Part shown: piece by piece, positions 20,359 through 30,761 of the stretch | Position numbering within the stretch: position 1 is the first letter of the stretch | Layout: every line of letters starts with the position of its first letter | From: Phialocephala subalpina | Taxonomy: Eukaryota; Ascomycota; Leotiomycetes; Helotiales; Mollisiaceae | Direction of reading: 5' to 3' | Length of the DNA: 64,000 nucleotides | Assembly (NCBI GenBank): GCA_900073065.1 | Contig: FJOG01000002.1 | Span: 3,355,983 to 3,419,982, forward strand | The notes under the pieces: generated by a model | Told to the model about the DNA's origin: nothing | Databases searched by the model: none | The model's input: the letters and a program-made list of their open reading frames with translations, nothing else | Translations under genes and position numbers: made by a program

Positions 20359-22252
20359 ATGGGTTTTCTACCAGAAATCAGAGGCAGATCCCTCTACGCG
20401 CTCATGAAGTTCATTTGCGGATGTTCATTCATGATGTACGGTGTACGTCTGCTCTGTCCCCCCACTTTTCCTTTCTAACCAGCTGCAGTATGATGCTGGT
20501 GTCCTTGGAGGCGTTTTACTTCACAAGCCATTCTTGGATGCCATTGGAAACCCAACAGGCGTCTACATTATTCCTATGATATCAGCTTCCTACAGTCTAG
20601 CAGCATGTGTGACTTCCTTCTTCGTCGCTTTCGTGGCCTTCAAGATTGGCAGAAGAGGTACCATCATACTTGGATGTGTCGTCGCTGTCATCGGGAGTGT
20701 GATTCAAAGTAGTTCTTACAGCGTTGCACAACTCATTGTTGGGAGAATATGCACTGTAAGTTCCAGGATCCTTTGGAAATCTCGAGGTGCTAACATCAAT
20801 TCTAGGGCTTCGCAATTGGCTGCATCTCGAGTGCTGCTCCTACGTATTTAGCAGAGACGGGTATTGAGATCGGTGATCGAGGGCCTGCCAATGCTCTGAA
20901 CGCAATTATGCTCATATCTGGAGGTATGCCTATCTCCCCTACCGGATACAATACAATAACTGACATTTACATTGTCTAGTTCCTCTTGCGTAAGCTCAAT
21001 CTCCACATTAGACCTCACGTCTTGCCTAACCCACTTTGCAAGGTATTGGATAGATTATGGCTTCACCAAGATGCAAAATCAACGTATGCCATCCTTCGCG
21101 CTGTGCACCAATCCACCTATCTGACAGCGAAACAGCCTCTTGGCGTATTCCTATTGTCTTCCAATGTGTCTTCGCCATCATCTCCGGCGTCTGCATGTGG
21201 TTCTTGCCAGACACGCCTCGATGGTACTATGCTCGCAACCGCCTCGAAGAAGGCGACGCTATCCTCGCTCGACTCAACGACCTTCCCATCTACTCACCCG
21301 AAGTCCAGCAGACACGACAAGAAATCATGCTCGCCATCGAGGCCGAACTCGAAGCCACTGCCAGTTTACAATGGAAACAATTCTTGACGATGGGAATCAT
21401 TGACCGCACACCGATGAAGATTGTGAGGAGGTTGTGTATATGTTTCTGGCTACCCATGATTAGGGAGTGGATGGGAAGTTCCCTGATGGCATACTACAGT
21501 AAGATTCCCAACCTATCTCAGCACTCTGAAAGCCTGCTGACATAGATATGTAGGTTCCGTTATTTTGTCAGGCATTGGTGCTCGCCCCTCACTTGTCTCC
21601 CTCCTCTCCGGAATACTCAATATCTTCTTCGCACTCGGCTGCGTCCCGCTGTACTTTACAATTGAACGATTCGGCAGACGCTCTGTCCTCCTCTACGGTG
21701 CCATCGCCATGACGATTCTTATCACGATCTTCACAATTCTCGTTGCGGTCCCTCCTACCCCTTCCATCCAGTGGGCCTCCATCGGCGTGATCTTTATATT
21801 CCTGTTTGTGTTTGGGTACGCATGGCAAGGTTGTGTGTGGCTGTACTGTAGCGAGATCGCACCTTTAGAGTACAGGCATATTGGTGGAGCGGCAACGGCC
21901 ACGGGAGAGTGGCTGATGACCTTCTTGACGGTCTTTGCCGGGCCCATTGGACTTACCAACGTCGGGTGGAAGTTCTGGATCTGGGTCGTTAGTGGAAATC
22001 TTGTTGCTGTTATCTTCGTGTAAGTCTCATCATCCTTGCATCGCATCCCTTCATTGCCCGAGGGATGCTGACGCGTATAGTTTCTTCCTTTGCCCAGAGA
22101 CTGGCGGCAAAACACTGGAGCAAGTAGACTTCCTGTTCACGAACCACAAGCTTGCATTTAAGAATGTGGATGCCCCTGACATGGAAGGACATTATCCTGG
22201 AAATGAGATTGAAGAGAAAGACAAGAAGGTGGAGGTTGAGCATGTGAATTGA
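20359..22252 (+). CDS. MFS sugar transporter, 8 exons including a 10-nt micro-exon
   Basis: Predicted 12-span plasma-membrane hexose-type transporter (sugar porter family). Joining 20359-20442, 20489-20755, 20806-20923, 20980-20989, 21043-21083, 21136-21498, 21554-22019 and 22081-22252 keeps phase and gives 506 aa. Family marks are YGYDAGVLGGV in helix 1, IGRRG after helix 2, GRICTGFAIG, YLAE, the loop motif PDTPRWYYARNR, ERFGRRS and the terminal PETGGKTLEQVDFLF. Exon 4 has only 10 nt yet is needed to encode VPLA before YWIDYGF. Two in-exon acceptor choices (21135, 21553) were set by frame and conservation. The C-terminal 40 residues are charged and cytosolic. The ICFWLPMIREWMGSS stretch places it with a filamentous-fungal subgroup of sugar porters. 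Substrate unknown. Confidence 0.88.
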
Positions 22253-22497
22253 ACCATATGAAAATGGAGACTATGGTGCAAGGATGAAAGTAATCTTTAC
22301 AACAAGTTTGAAGATACACGAGGGGTCCTTGAGGGAGAGATAAGAAAGAGTAGACGATCCAATAGATCTCTGGAGAGGTTGCCAAGGCCTCGCTTCCACT
22401 TTCAGGGGTAGCGAGCCAGTTCAAGCATTGCCTCAAGATAAAACATTAGATCACACATGTAGAACATATCTGTCTACCCTCTCCTCCTCATATTCCG

Positions 22498-23551
22498 TCA
22501 CCAACCCAAATCATAACCCAAAACCTTCCCACCCTCCCTATACGTCCCATTAATTGGGTTCTCAATCCCCCCCGGTCGTCGTGATACACAACCTGTTCCC
22601 AAGTTCCACACCCCCCTCCCTCGCAACAGCCAAACTCGTCGGATTAACCACAACACTACTATTCAACCCACCCAACACATGTTCAGGCGCCCCACCCTCC
22701 AACGGAACTCTAAAAATCTGATTCACCGTCCCAGCAGCTAGATACGCATACCCCGTCTCTGGATCAAGGGTGAAATCATCCGCTGTGATATTCGTCGCCA
22801 AAGTTTCGATCGCACTAGTATTCCTCAACGTATCAAGAGAGACCAGAACGCGGTGGAATGTGCTTTTGGCTTGATTGTCGAAATATACCCACGCCGTATC
22901 CTCTTCTTCATAGGGTAGGACTCTCACACCATTAATACCCAGCGCGAATCCCGGTCCCGGATTCTCAAGTTCGGGACCTTGTAGCAAGATTGAATAGATG
23001 CCGGTGTTTACGTTGATGATCCAGAGATAACCATTCACAGAATCAGCTGCTACTATCAACCCCTTCTCCGCCGAAAGGGTTGAAAGTCCATTCAGCAACC
23101 CTGATTCCTTGATCAAAACCACCTCGAAGATCTTCACCCCGGTGTTGGTTTCGTAGCTGTATGAAGAGAGATCGACGGTCCAAATCGAGAAAGTACCGTT
23201 TCCAATCGATAAAGGTGAGAGCGAGAAATTCCCAGCGATTAAATGGAAATTGTCAGGTGTGGTTTCCGTGATGCCGAAGACGGCTAAGGACGGGAAGGAG
23301 TGGATTAACGTTGCAGAGGAATTGGGACGAGGGTCCATGATGTAGAGATCTGGGGACGTGATGAGGTCGACAAGGATTTGACCGTTGGAGCGGACGGCGA
23401 TGTTTTCTACCCAGGTTGGGTTGGGGAATTCGTAGATAGTGTATAGATTAGGGAGGTTTGTGCCATGGTTGCTGGAATGGGTTTGAGGGAGTGTGAGGGC
23501 GGAGATGAGGCTGAAGAGAGATACCAGCGCCGACAGAGATCCTGTACGCAT
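22498..23551 (-). CDS. Secreted six-bladed beta-propeller (SMP-30/gluconolactonase-like), frameshifted near the 3' end
   Basis: One exon from ATG 23551; as read it stops at 22562 after 329 aa. MRTGSLSALVSLFSLISAL is a signal peptide and there are several N-glycosylation sequons. The body shows the repeated beta-propeller style (WVENIAVRSNGQILV, IWTVDLSS, NGLSTL, YLWIINVNTG, ADDFTLDPETGYAYLA), as in fungal SMP-30-like secreted proteins. The usual end of the family (TTGG then NGT then GGKV) is missing in the reading frame but present one base out of frame: after a run of seven G (22567-22573, minus strand) another frame continues with ENPINGT and GGKVLGYDLGW to a TGA at 22498. A one-base excess in the homopolymer, either a sequencing error or a real mutation, explains this. 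Enzyme activity not known. Confidence 0.8.
22567..22573 (-). other. G7 homopolymer at the frameshift point
   Basis: Seven consecutive G on the minus strand (C on the plus strand). Six would keep the beta-propeller frame open for about 20 more codons with family-typical sequence. Confidence 0.8.
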
Positions 23552-24870
23552 TATGTCTGAGGCTTTTGCCAAAGCCCTTGAATGTCCGCAAAGGGCTAGA
23601 TCAATGAGAAAGAAGTAACACGTACAGTGAAAATGCTGTTGCTGAAAAGTCATAAAAATCTCCTGGCATATTTATATGATAATTATCGAGTAGGGCTGAC
23701 ATGACGTAAAATTGCAGAATTGATCTTGTTGGTCGAACCATGAAGGATTGGGTGTCGTAGGGACCTGTTCGAGTGACTCTAATGGTGTAGATCCCCGCCA
23801 TGTGGGGTGGGATCGCTGAAGTGAGCACTAAACTTCCCAAAGCACTAGAACTTGACAATCAAATCTCGGACAAGGTTATTTATGAAGCGTTGACGGCTGT
23901 GCCTTACAGCTGAACGCAGTCACTGAAGAATTGGCTTCAAGCCGGAGGCTTGTGGCGTCCGGGCGTCCCCGCAAGTCGTCCCGAATACAAGGGTCGAGAC
24001 TCGACCAATTACATCGCTTTGGGGATTTGAAAGGTTGAATTAAAGTTGATATACTATTCTGCAAACGGTTCTCGAAACGATACCCCGAATACAGTAAGAG
24101 TACCGCAATAATTGCGGTGCCAATCCCCAAATCGTTGCAGACCGCAGCTCAAAATTTCCTTGAGCTGAGGTAAGATCTGACTACAACGGAGTAGAGTCCT
24201 TGCCATCCCATCGAAATTGTGAAGAAAGTATATTGTAACTCTGAAATTGAAGGATGTACCAGAACTGCAGTGGCAATGGATGATTTTGTGCTCGCTGCAA
24301 TTGCAAATTGAGCTCTAGCTTGGGAAAATTTCAACTGGCTGTCGGACGATTGGGAGCATAAAGTGCTAATAATATTTTGGCAAGAATGCCCCTGCCATCT
24401 GCTGTCCCAAATGTATCAGTGCTGTCAGCACTCCGGGAAAGACAGTGCCGAAAAGTGACTCGGTCGAGAGACCGAATATAGGACCCGAACAAGACCCGAT
24501 CGAGGGGCAATGGGACAAAAATCATGCGTCCGCATGGGGTTTGTCCATTTTGTACGAGAGCAATGAACTCAATTGAAAGATCTCCTCGTTATAGAGGAGG
24601 ATTGATCAAATTCTCCGAAATCTCGTCATGCTGCAGGGTCATCAATTGATACTCTCCATTGTTCATAGATGCTCAAAGTCAAAATTATGAACAGGATCAC
24701 ACCACCATAACGGCCTTATGCGTGAGTCCAAGAGTCAAACGAAGATAAACAGACACTGTCATCCTTTTTTATCAAAATATTTCTCTTCATCAACTCCACA
24801 GCAGATTGCGAAGTCCTGATCCACCACTTCAAATCTTCCTCAGTATCATTGCATCAATATTAGCCTCAAG
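23552..24870. other. Intergenic, 1.3 kb, nothing seen
   Basis: Only short frames below 90 aa. The right-hand 100 bp before 24871 are pyrimidine-rich with ATCAA repeats, as in a fungal 5' leader. Confidence 0.5.
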
Positions 24871-25035
24871 ATGCGTTTCGAGCTCTCCTCTATCATCCTA
24901 GCTCTCGGCCTTATAATCACTGCACAATACTGCCTCTAGTGCCGTGAAAGCACTTCACTGTGTGAGAGGCAGTGTACTGGTTGCGAGTACTACTCCTACA
25001 TCGAAGCATACTTATACTGCTGCACCGTTGATTAA
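24871..25035 (+). pseudogene. Small cysteine-rich secreted protein with an in-frame TAG
   Basis: An ATG in a typical leader context starts a clean signal peptide (first 18 residues, hydrophobic core SIILALGLIITA). Codon 23 is TAG (24937-24939). The same frame then stays open for 31 codons to TAA at 25033 and contains six cysteines, including a C-C pair near the end; one more cysteine lies just before the TAG. Signal peptide plus dense cysteines in about 54 codons is the layout of small secreted effector-like or antimicrobial-like peptides. The TAG could be a nonsense mutation, or part of a splice acceptor (CTCTAG), although no suitable upstream donor keeps the signal peptide. Another frame beyond the TAG also stays open and is Ser/Thr-rich. 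I treat it as probably broken. Function unknown. Confidence 0.5.
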
Positions 25036-27008
25036 ACCCTCCTTGAGGTACCTATGAAACATCCACTTTCGTTAGTGGTCTGAAAACTACTGACATTTCG
25101 TACAAGAGAAGTTCCAAAATCTACGACACGAGAGGTGGGGTTTCAAGAACAAGACATGACATCTGATGGAATACACTCGTAAGGAGCGTGATGATTATAG
25201 TAAGAAGATGGATGGCAGAATTGAAAGTCCATATTGGAGAGGAGACTTTGCTCTTGTATGAAAGCGAACAGCTTATCACTCCATTTGAACCAAGGTGATT
25301 GAAACGAATGTCATGTTGGCCAGGCCCCTTGTCTACTGTTCTTTATGCTTGATAAAATACTCAGAATTCTTGAAGGCAGACAATATGAGCGTAAGTGCTT
25401 GGCATGAAGAGTAGAAGTGCTTGTGAAAGTGGGCAAGCTGACAAAATGTTTAACCCCACTACCCCACCTCGAGGTAGAGTTATCAAACCTCGCTTGGTGC
25501 TTCTCAAGAATTTCCAACAGGTGAAGCATCCAGAAATGCGAACTCCGAACAGTTGAGCTTTCCCCTCCATCATATTATTGCGCTGGTAGAGAGACGATAT
25601 TGAAGACTCGGTTCAGCAGGAGGAAGACTCAAAGGTGGAGCTCCCGAATGCGGTTAGGTAGTCTCGCCCTCGGTTCAAGCCGTTGGCTGGACCTTGCCTC
25701 TTAAATCCTTCCTTCGCCACTTCATTTATTTTCCCAAGCTTCACAATTACCCAATACGACGGCATACGACACTTCCCTGTCGATACTGCCGCATTTGCAG
25801 AAATGCAGACACCCAAGATGATTCCATTTGCGATTTCCTATTCCATCAAGCGACGTCCTTGAGCGCAATCTCTCTTCTCAATCGGCAAGCCCAAGACAGC
25901 ATACGAGGGATCTCGATCGGTCGAGCGAACAGAAGCTAGCGGCTCTTCTGACCTTCGAGAACGTCGCACAAGTAGTCTTGGGATGACCCGACGCAATCTA
26001 CGTCGAGCCAATGGATCATGCAGTCTCACCGTCTCACCGTCTTCCCTCTTTCATTCAGGCGAACGCCCAGTTGGATGGTGATTGGTCAATGTCACGACGT
26101 GCAGTCCAACTTCCTGCATGCGACTACACGTGATTGTCGAAGATTTGTGATCACCAATGAGCAGACTCGAGGTTGCCTCTCGTCTCTCCGGCCATTCTCT
26201 GTCTCTAACGAATCCAACAACTGTGTTCATGCGCGGCCCTCTTAGGTTTCTCCCTACATCCTCCTGAACAGGATCCGATTGCAGGGTCTCCTCGTTCGAT
26301 CTGATTGTGGCAATCTTGCAATCTTGCATCCTTTTATCCAGGCCAAAGCTGGACTCTGGGCATGTTCTTGCCGAGGCTCTGCGTCCCAACGAAGAGGAAA
26401 GCGGGCAAGCAACGATGTTAATGTTCAGTCAGCGCAGACGAGGCCGAGAGTGCGCACTCCATTCCGGGATCAAAATCCAACCAAGAACGTACGGATTCCT
26501 TTGGGCGGGTTCTTCGTTCCGTGTCAAATATGGACGACAGCCCCCAATTGTTGCGCATGACTTCCAGTGAAGCTGATCATCGAGAAGAGTTAAAAGACTC
26601 TCCTCAATTTAAATTTGTGAGGGGTTCAGCAACCGACGAGGTCTTATTTGTGGAAACCTCTTGTAGAAAGTACGCAGGATGAATTATACCAGAGCTGACC
26701 CCTGGTCCCAAATATCGCATGGCACATCATACAGGGATGTGGGATGGAGATGCTGCCCGAAAATCCGGGGGGTGGTCAAAGACTTAAGCCTCTTCAAGCA
26801 TGACAGCTTGCTCTTCCGTGTAGCAAGTCACTGATGGCTGCACCACTGTGATTTACGACAGGGTCCAGAGTTGGGTGCATGCCACATAAAGGTACCGAAG
26901 GCCCTGCGCGATGGGGTTCTCCCGAGCGGTCCCGTATCTTGAACGATATCAATCGATTGGCAAGTCCAATCTTCATTCGAAGGCTTTTTTGATCCTGCGT
27001 CGCCCGCC
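25036..27008. other. Intergenic, 2 kb, no gene seen
   Basis: Frames of up to 112 aa overlap on both strands without domains or good starts. It includes the promoter of the transporter that starts at 27009. Confidence 0.5.
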
Positions 27009-28908
27009 ATGAATCGCCTGGATCTGCCAGAGCTGGACAAGTACGAGGATGAACATTACATGGTCGAAAACATCGGACCACACAGTCTGGATCTGGTACG
27101 AGCAGAGAGATATGTCCCCTTGCCGATTACTAACGTTGTGATTTAGCAAAAACATGCGGAGGTCGAAGTCAAGATCATTCGGGGAAATGAGGCATTCAAT
27201 GAGGCGATGATAAGGGAGCCACCGCGGCCATGGACTTTATCGACAATGCAATTATATGCAGCATGTTTCATTGGATTCTTCTGCGCGACGATGAACGGAT
27301 ACGATGGATCTTTAATCAATAACCTGCTGGCTGATAAATCATTCCTCGAGTACTACCATGGAGAGAACGCTGGGATTTGGGCTGGAATTGTGACTTCGAT
27401 GTACCAAATCGGTGGAGTGGTTTCGCTACCCTTCGTTGGACCTGCCGCAGATACATTTGGAAGACGGTTTGGAATGTGGATAGGATGCGCGCTGATCATC
27501 ATCGGGACAGTCATCCAGGGAGTTGCAAGCCAAGCTGAAGGTGTGAAGCAATTCATGGGAGGTCGATTCTTGCTAGGTTTCGGAGTCAATATCGCCGCGG
27601 CAGCGGGACCGATGTATGTCGTCGAAGTCTCCCATCCTGCTTACCGCGGTATCGTAACGGCTATCTTCAATACCTTCTGGTTCACTGGATCGATCATTGC
27701 TAGTGGTGTCGCGCGAGGAGGTGCTAGTCTGCCTGGAAACGCTTCTTGGAGACTCATCATTTGGATCCAGCTCATGTTTGCTTGCATTATCTTCGGCGCT
27801 GCATACTTCCTTCCTGAGTCTCCAAGATGGCTCTACGTGAACAACAAGCAAGAAGCATCCAAGGCTATGCTCACCAAATTCCACGGCGAGGGAAACCCAG
27901 ACAGCGAGTGGGTGAAGCTTCAGTTGAACGAATATGAGGAATTGCTTGAAATGGACGGAGCGGATAAGCGTTGGTGGGATTACAGAGCGCTATTCAAGAC
28001 CAAGTCAACTCGCTACAGACTTTTCTGTAACGTTGCTGTCGTGGTCTTCGGTCAATGGGCAGGGAATGGTATGCATATTCCCATTTGCTCTTTATCGCTA
28101 ACCACTTTATAGCTGTGCTCTCCTACTTTATGAGCAAAGTCCTCGACACGATTGGTATCACCAGTGAAATTGGCCAAGCAAACGTCATCCTGATAAACAA
28201 CTGTCAACAATTCTGCTGGGCTCTCCTAGGTGCCAACCTCGTCGATAGAATCGGTCGACGACCACTCCTCCTCTTCTCCAACGCAGGCTGCTGCATCGTA
28301 TGGCTCGCCATGACTGTTTCCGCTGCTGCATACCAGAGATCTATCCCAGGCGTGACAAGTGACAACCCCAAGGGAACCGGTGTTGGTACCGATAATGCTG
28401 CTGGGACTGTGTGCCTGGTGTTCATTTTCATCTTTGGAGCTGTGTATTCGGTAGGCTTTACGCCATTGCAAGCTCTTTATCCTGTTGAGGTGCTGTCGTT
28501 CGAGATGAGAGCTAAAGGCATGGGCTTTGCCGGTTTTGCTACTGCCGCTGGTGAGTTTCACTCCATTCCCCGCGTAGGTATAAACACTGACTTGAATACA
28601 GCTCAAATGCTCAATCAATTCGCATGGCCAGTCTCTATGGATAAGATCGGTTGGAAAACATACATTATATTCACAGTATGGTGTGGCGTTCAAACAATAG
28701 TGATATACTTCTTCATTCCCGAGACGAAGAACAGAACGGTATGTTTCCTCCCTTCTTCCAATTACAAGCTCGCTCATGTTGTCTCGCGTCTTAGCTCGAA
28801 GAATTGGATGAGATTTTCAACTCGCCGAACCCAGTACGGGCCTCGGTTGCGAAGAAGAGATTGGGTTTCGACGCCTATGGAGAGGTCGTCAATATCCAGG
28901 AGATATGA
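27009..28908 (+). CDS. MFS sugar transporter (lactose-permease/hexose type), 5 exons
   Basis: Exons 27009-27095, 27147-28068, 28113-28550, 28602-28738 and 28795-28908 join in phase to 565 aa. A roughly 70-residue hydrophilic N-terminus precedes helix 1 (AACFIGFFCATMNGYDGSLINNLL). Sugar-porter marks are GPAADTFGRRFGMWIG, GRFLLGFGV, PMYVVEVSHPAYRG, the loop motif LPESPRWLYV, DRIGRRPLLLF, PLQALYPVEVLSFEMRAKG and PETKNRTLEELDEIF. The NGYDGSLINNL helix and the overall layout resemble fungal lactose/hexose permeases. The last exon supplies LEELDEIFNSP and a short cytosolic tail; ignoring the last intron would extend the frame into a nonsense tail. Introns are 44-57 nt with recognisable branch sites. 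It is a plasma-membrane proton symporter by family; the sugar is not predictable. Confidence 0.9.
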
Positions 28909-30761
28909 TCGCCTGCCTCACTTTAAACCATATTTCTCTTCCACTCCATCAAAATTACCATCACATGAAAATCGCTACTTAATACCCTCTCGTGCCGATC
29001 CTCACATACAACAACCATCGAATACGACGATCATCAAATACTCATTGTCTGTCCCGAGAAGACAGAGATACCGCGGCTTGGCCGAGGCCGAGGAAGGAAG
29101 AAAGCAACAACGAAGAAAATGAAGATACCCCAGATGACCTCGGTGTCAGGTCAGGTTCTGCGAGGAAACAACACCAGGAGAAAGGAAAGGAAGGCAGAAA
29201 AGCATGCGGAAGGAAATCAATCAGCAGCATGATCTCTTGAATGCATTTTTTCGCAGCGAGGAGCGAGCGGGAGCAGGCGGCGTCTCTTGACGGATCGTGT
29301 AGGCGTCGGCGCTAGCGCTATGGGAGCAAGTGCTTAGGTTGAAATGGTACTTTTGTCCATAGGCTGCGGTCACAATGACAGAATCGATCTTACCAATTTT
29401 GTGTCCATGACATCACATAGTGCTCAGTGAAACACACAATGTTGATCACATATCGCCGGTTCTCTCCAGCGTCCACAAGTGTTGAGACGTACACTCGCTC
29501 CTCGAGATTTACGTCAGAGATCGAGAGCTCAATCTTTCTGATGGGCTCCGGAGTCCCACAACGGCCAACTCTCATACTGTCCGCGCCCCTTCCCAGTCTG
29601 TCTTAGCACGAGACCTTGCACTCCAACCGGGAAGGAATGTTCTCCATGACTGTGCTTTTCGAAAGGAAGTGGGGCTGTATGCTGGGCAATTCTGGCAACA
29701 CAGTGTCCCGGTAGACGAGTCAAGGAACAGCTCAGGAGTACAATTGCCGACGGTAGCACTGTGAAGATCTCCAGCGTCCTCGCACTATGAACCGTAGAAT
29801 TTGCAAGAGAGCAGGCCCCAGAGCCCTACCACAAAAGCAGCATCCTACACCGGGCACAGCTTGGAGGTATTGGGACTGAAGTTTTCCAATGGCACCTGGA
29901 AGAGGACTGTGTATTGACGAGATCATGGTCAACGCTTAGCGGCGAACTCCTCGATCCTCGCTACTTCCTCTTTCGATGGCCTCGATGTTCATGCTCTTCA
30001 ATCTCGCAAAGTGTCGGAATCTCGTTTGGCAATCACTGCGTGATATTTAGAGTCGATTTAAACCCCTTTTATCAAACTTGATTTGTAACACCCACCTCCA
30101 TTTCCAACGTTGTTGTTTACCATATGCATCAACAATGAAAAGTAGAATGCGTAGATCTGTTGCTCTTGGTGATTTTGTCAAGAGTTGGATGCTCAGGTTC
30201 TACCGGAAGATTGGCGAACCGGATTCGAGATTCTAGCATCACATAATGCCAGGGAAACAAATCCATTGAGCGATGAAGACTGTGACAGAGCGACCGCAAG
30301 ACAGGGGAGAATCTTATTTTGAAGTATGATATTGTCGCTCGTGTAATAGGGCTGGAGCGGGGCACGGGAGCCCATCGTTCCTGCATCTTCGAGCGACCAT
30401 AAAACAGCTGATATCAAGCAAATGATTGGGTCGAGATTCATCTCATCGCTGTGGCGTTCCTTCAGGCATGAACTCCTGTAGGATAGGAGAAAATCACCAC
30501 GCTCTGGGGTGCAAGTGGTTGCACTGAGAGCGACGAGATCCTTGTCAGAGCGACGGAGGGGCATTTCTCGTCAGCTTCTACTGGTTCCTGACCCCTACAT
30601 CGACCTCACCGCCCACGACTTTGGGCTTTGTGGCTGAGAGAGGTGTGAAAGCACAAGTGAAAGCATCGAATTGTTAAATCCTCGATATCCAACAGCAATT
30701 AGTTGAGATCCGTATAAATTTTTACGGTTTCCGTCGTGAGTTCTCTAAACTTTCACTTTCA
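28909..30761. other. Intergenic, 1.85 kb, weak minus-strand coding-like frames
   Basis: Consecutive minus-strand frames at 29390-29575 and 29529-29759 look protein-like when taken together (PFEKHSHGEHSFPVGVQG, then a beta-rich stretch ending near 29390) but are in different frames and lack a start. A 123-aa ATG frame lies at 30193-30564 (-). None has a domain I recognise. They may be a decayed gene or chance. Confidence 0.35.
30713..30719 (+). promoter_or_regulatory. TATA-like box upstream of the Zn2Cys6 gene
   Basis: TATAAAT lies 43 bp before the ATG at 30762. The short distance implies a very short leader if it is used. Confidence 0.4.

Noticed and set aside
24871..24939. TAG in the secreted peptide as a splice acceptor
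   Set aside because: The only upstream GT lies at codon 2; splicing there would delete the signal peptide.
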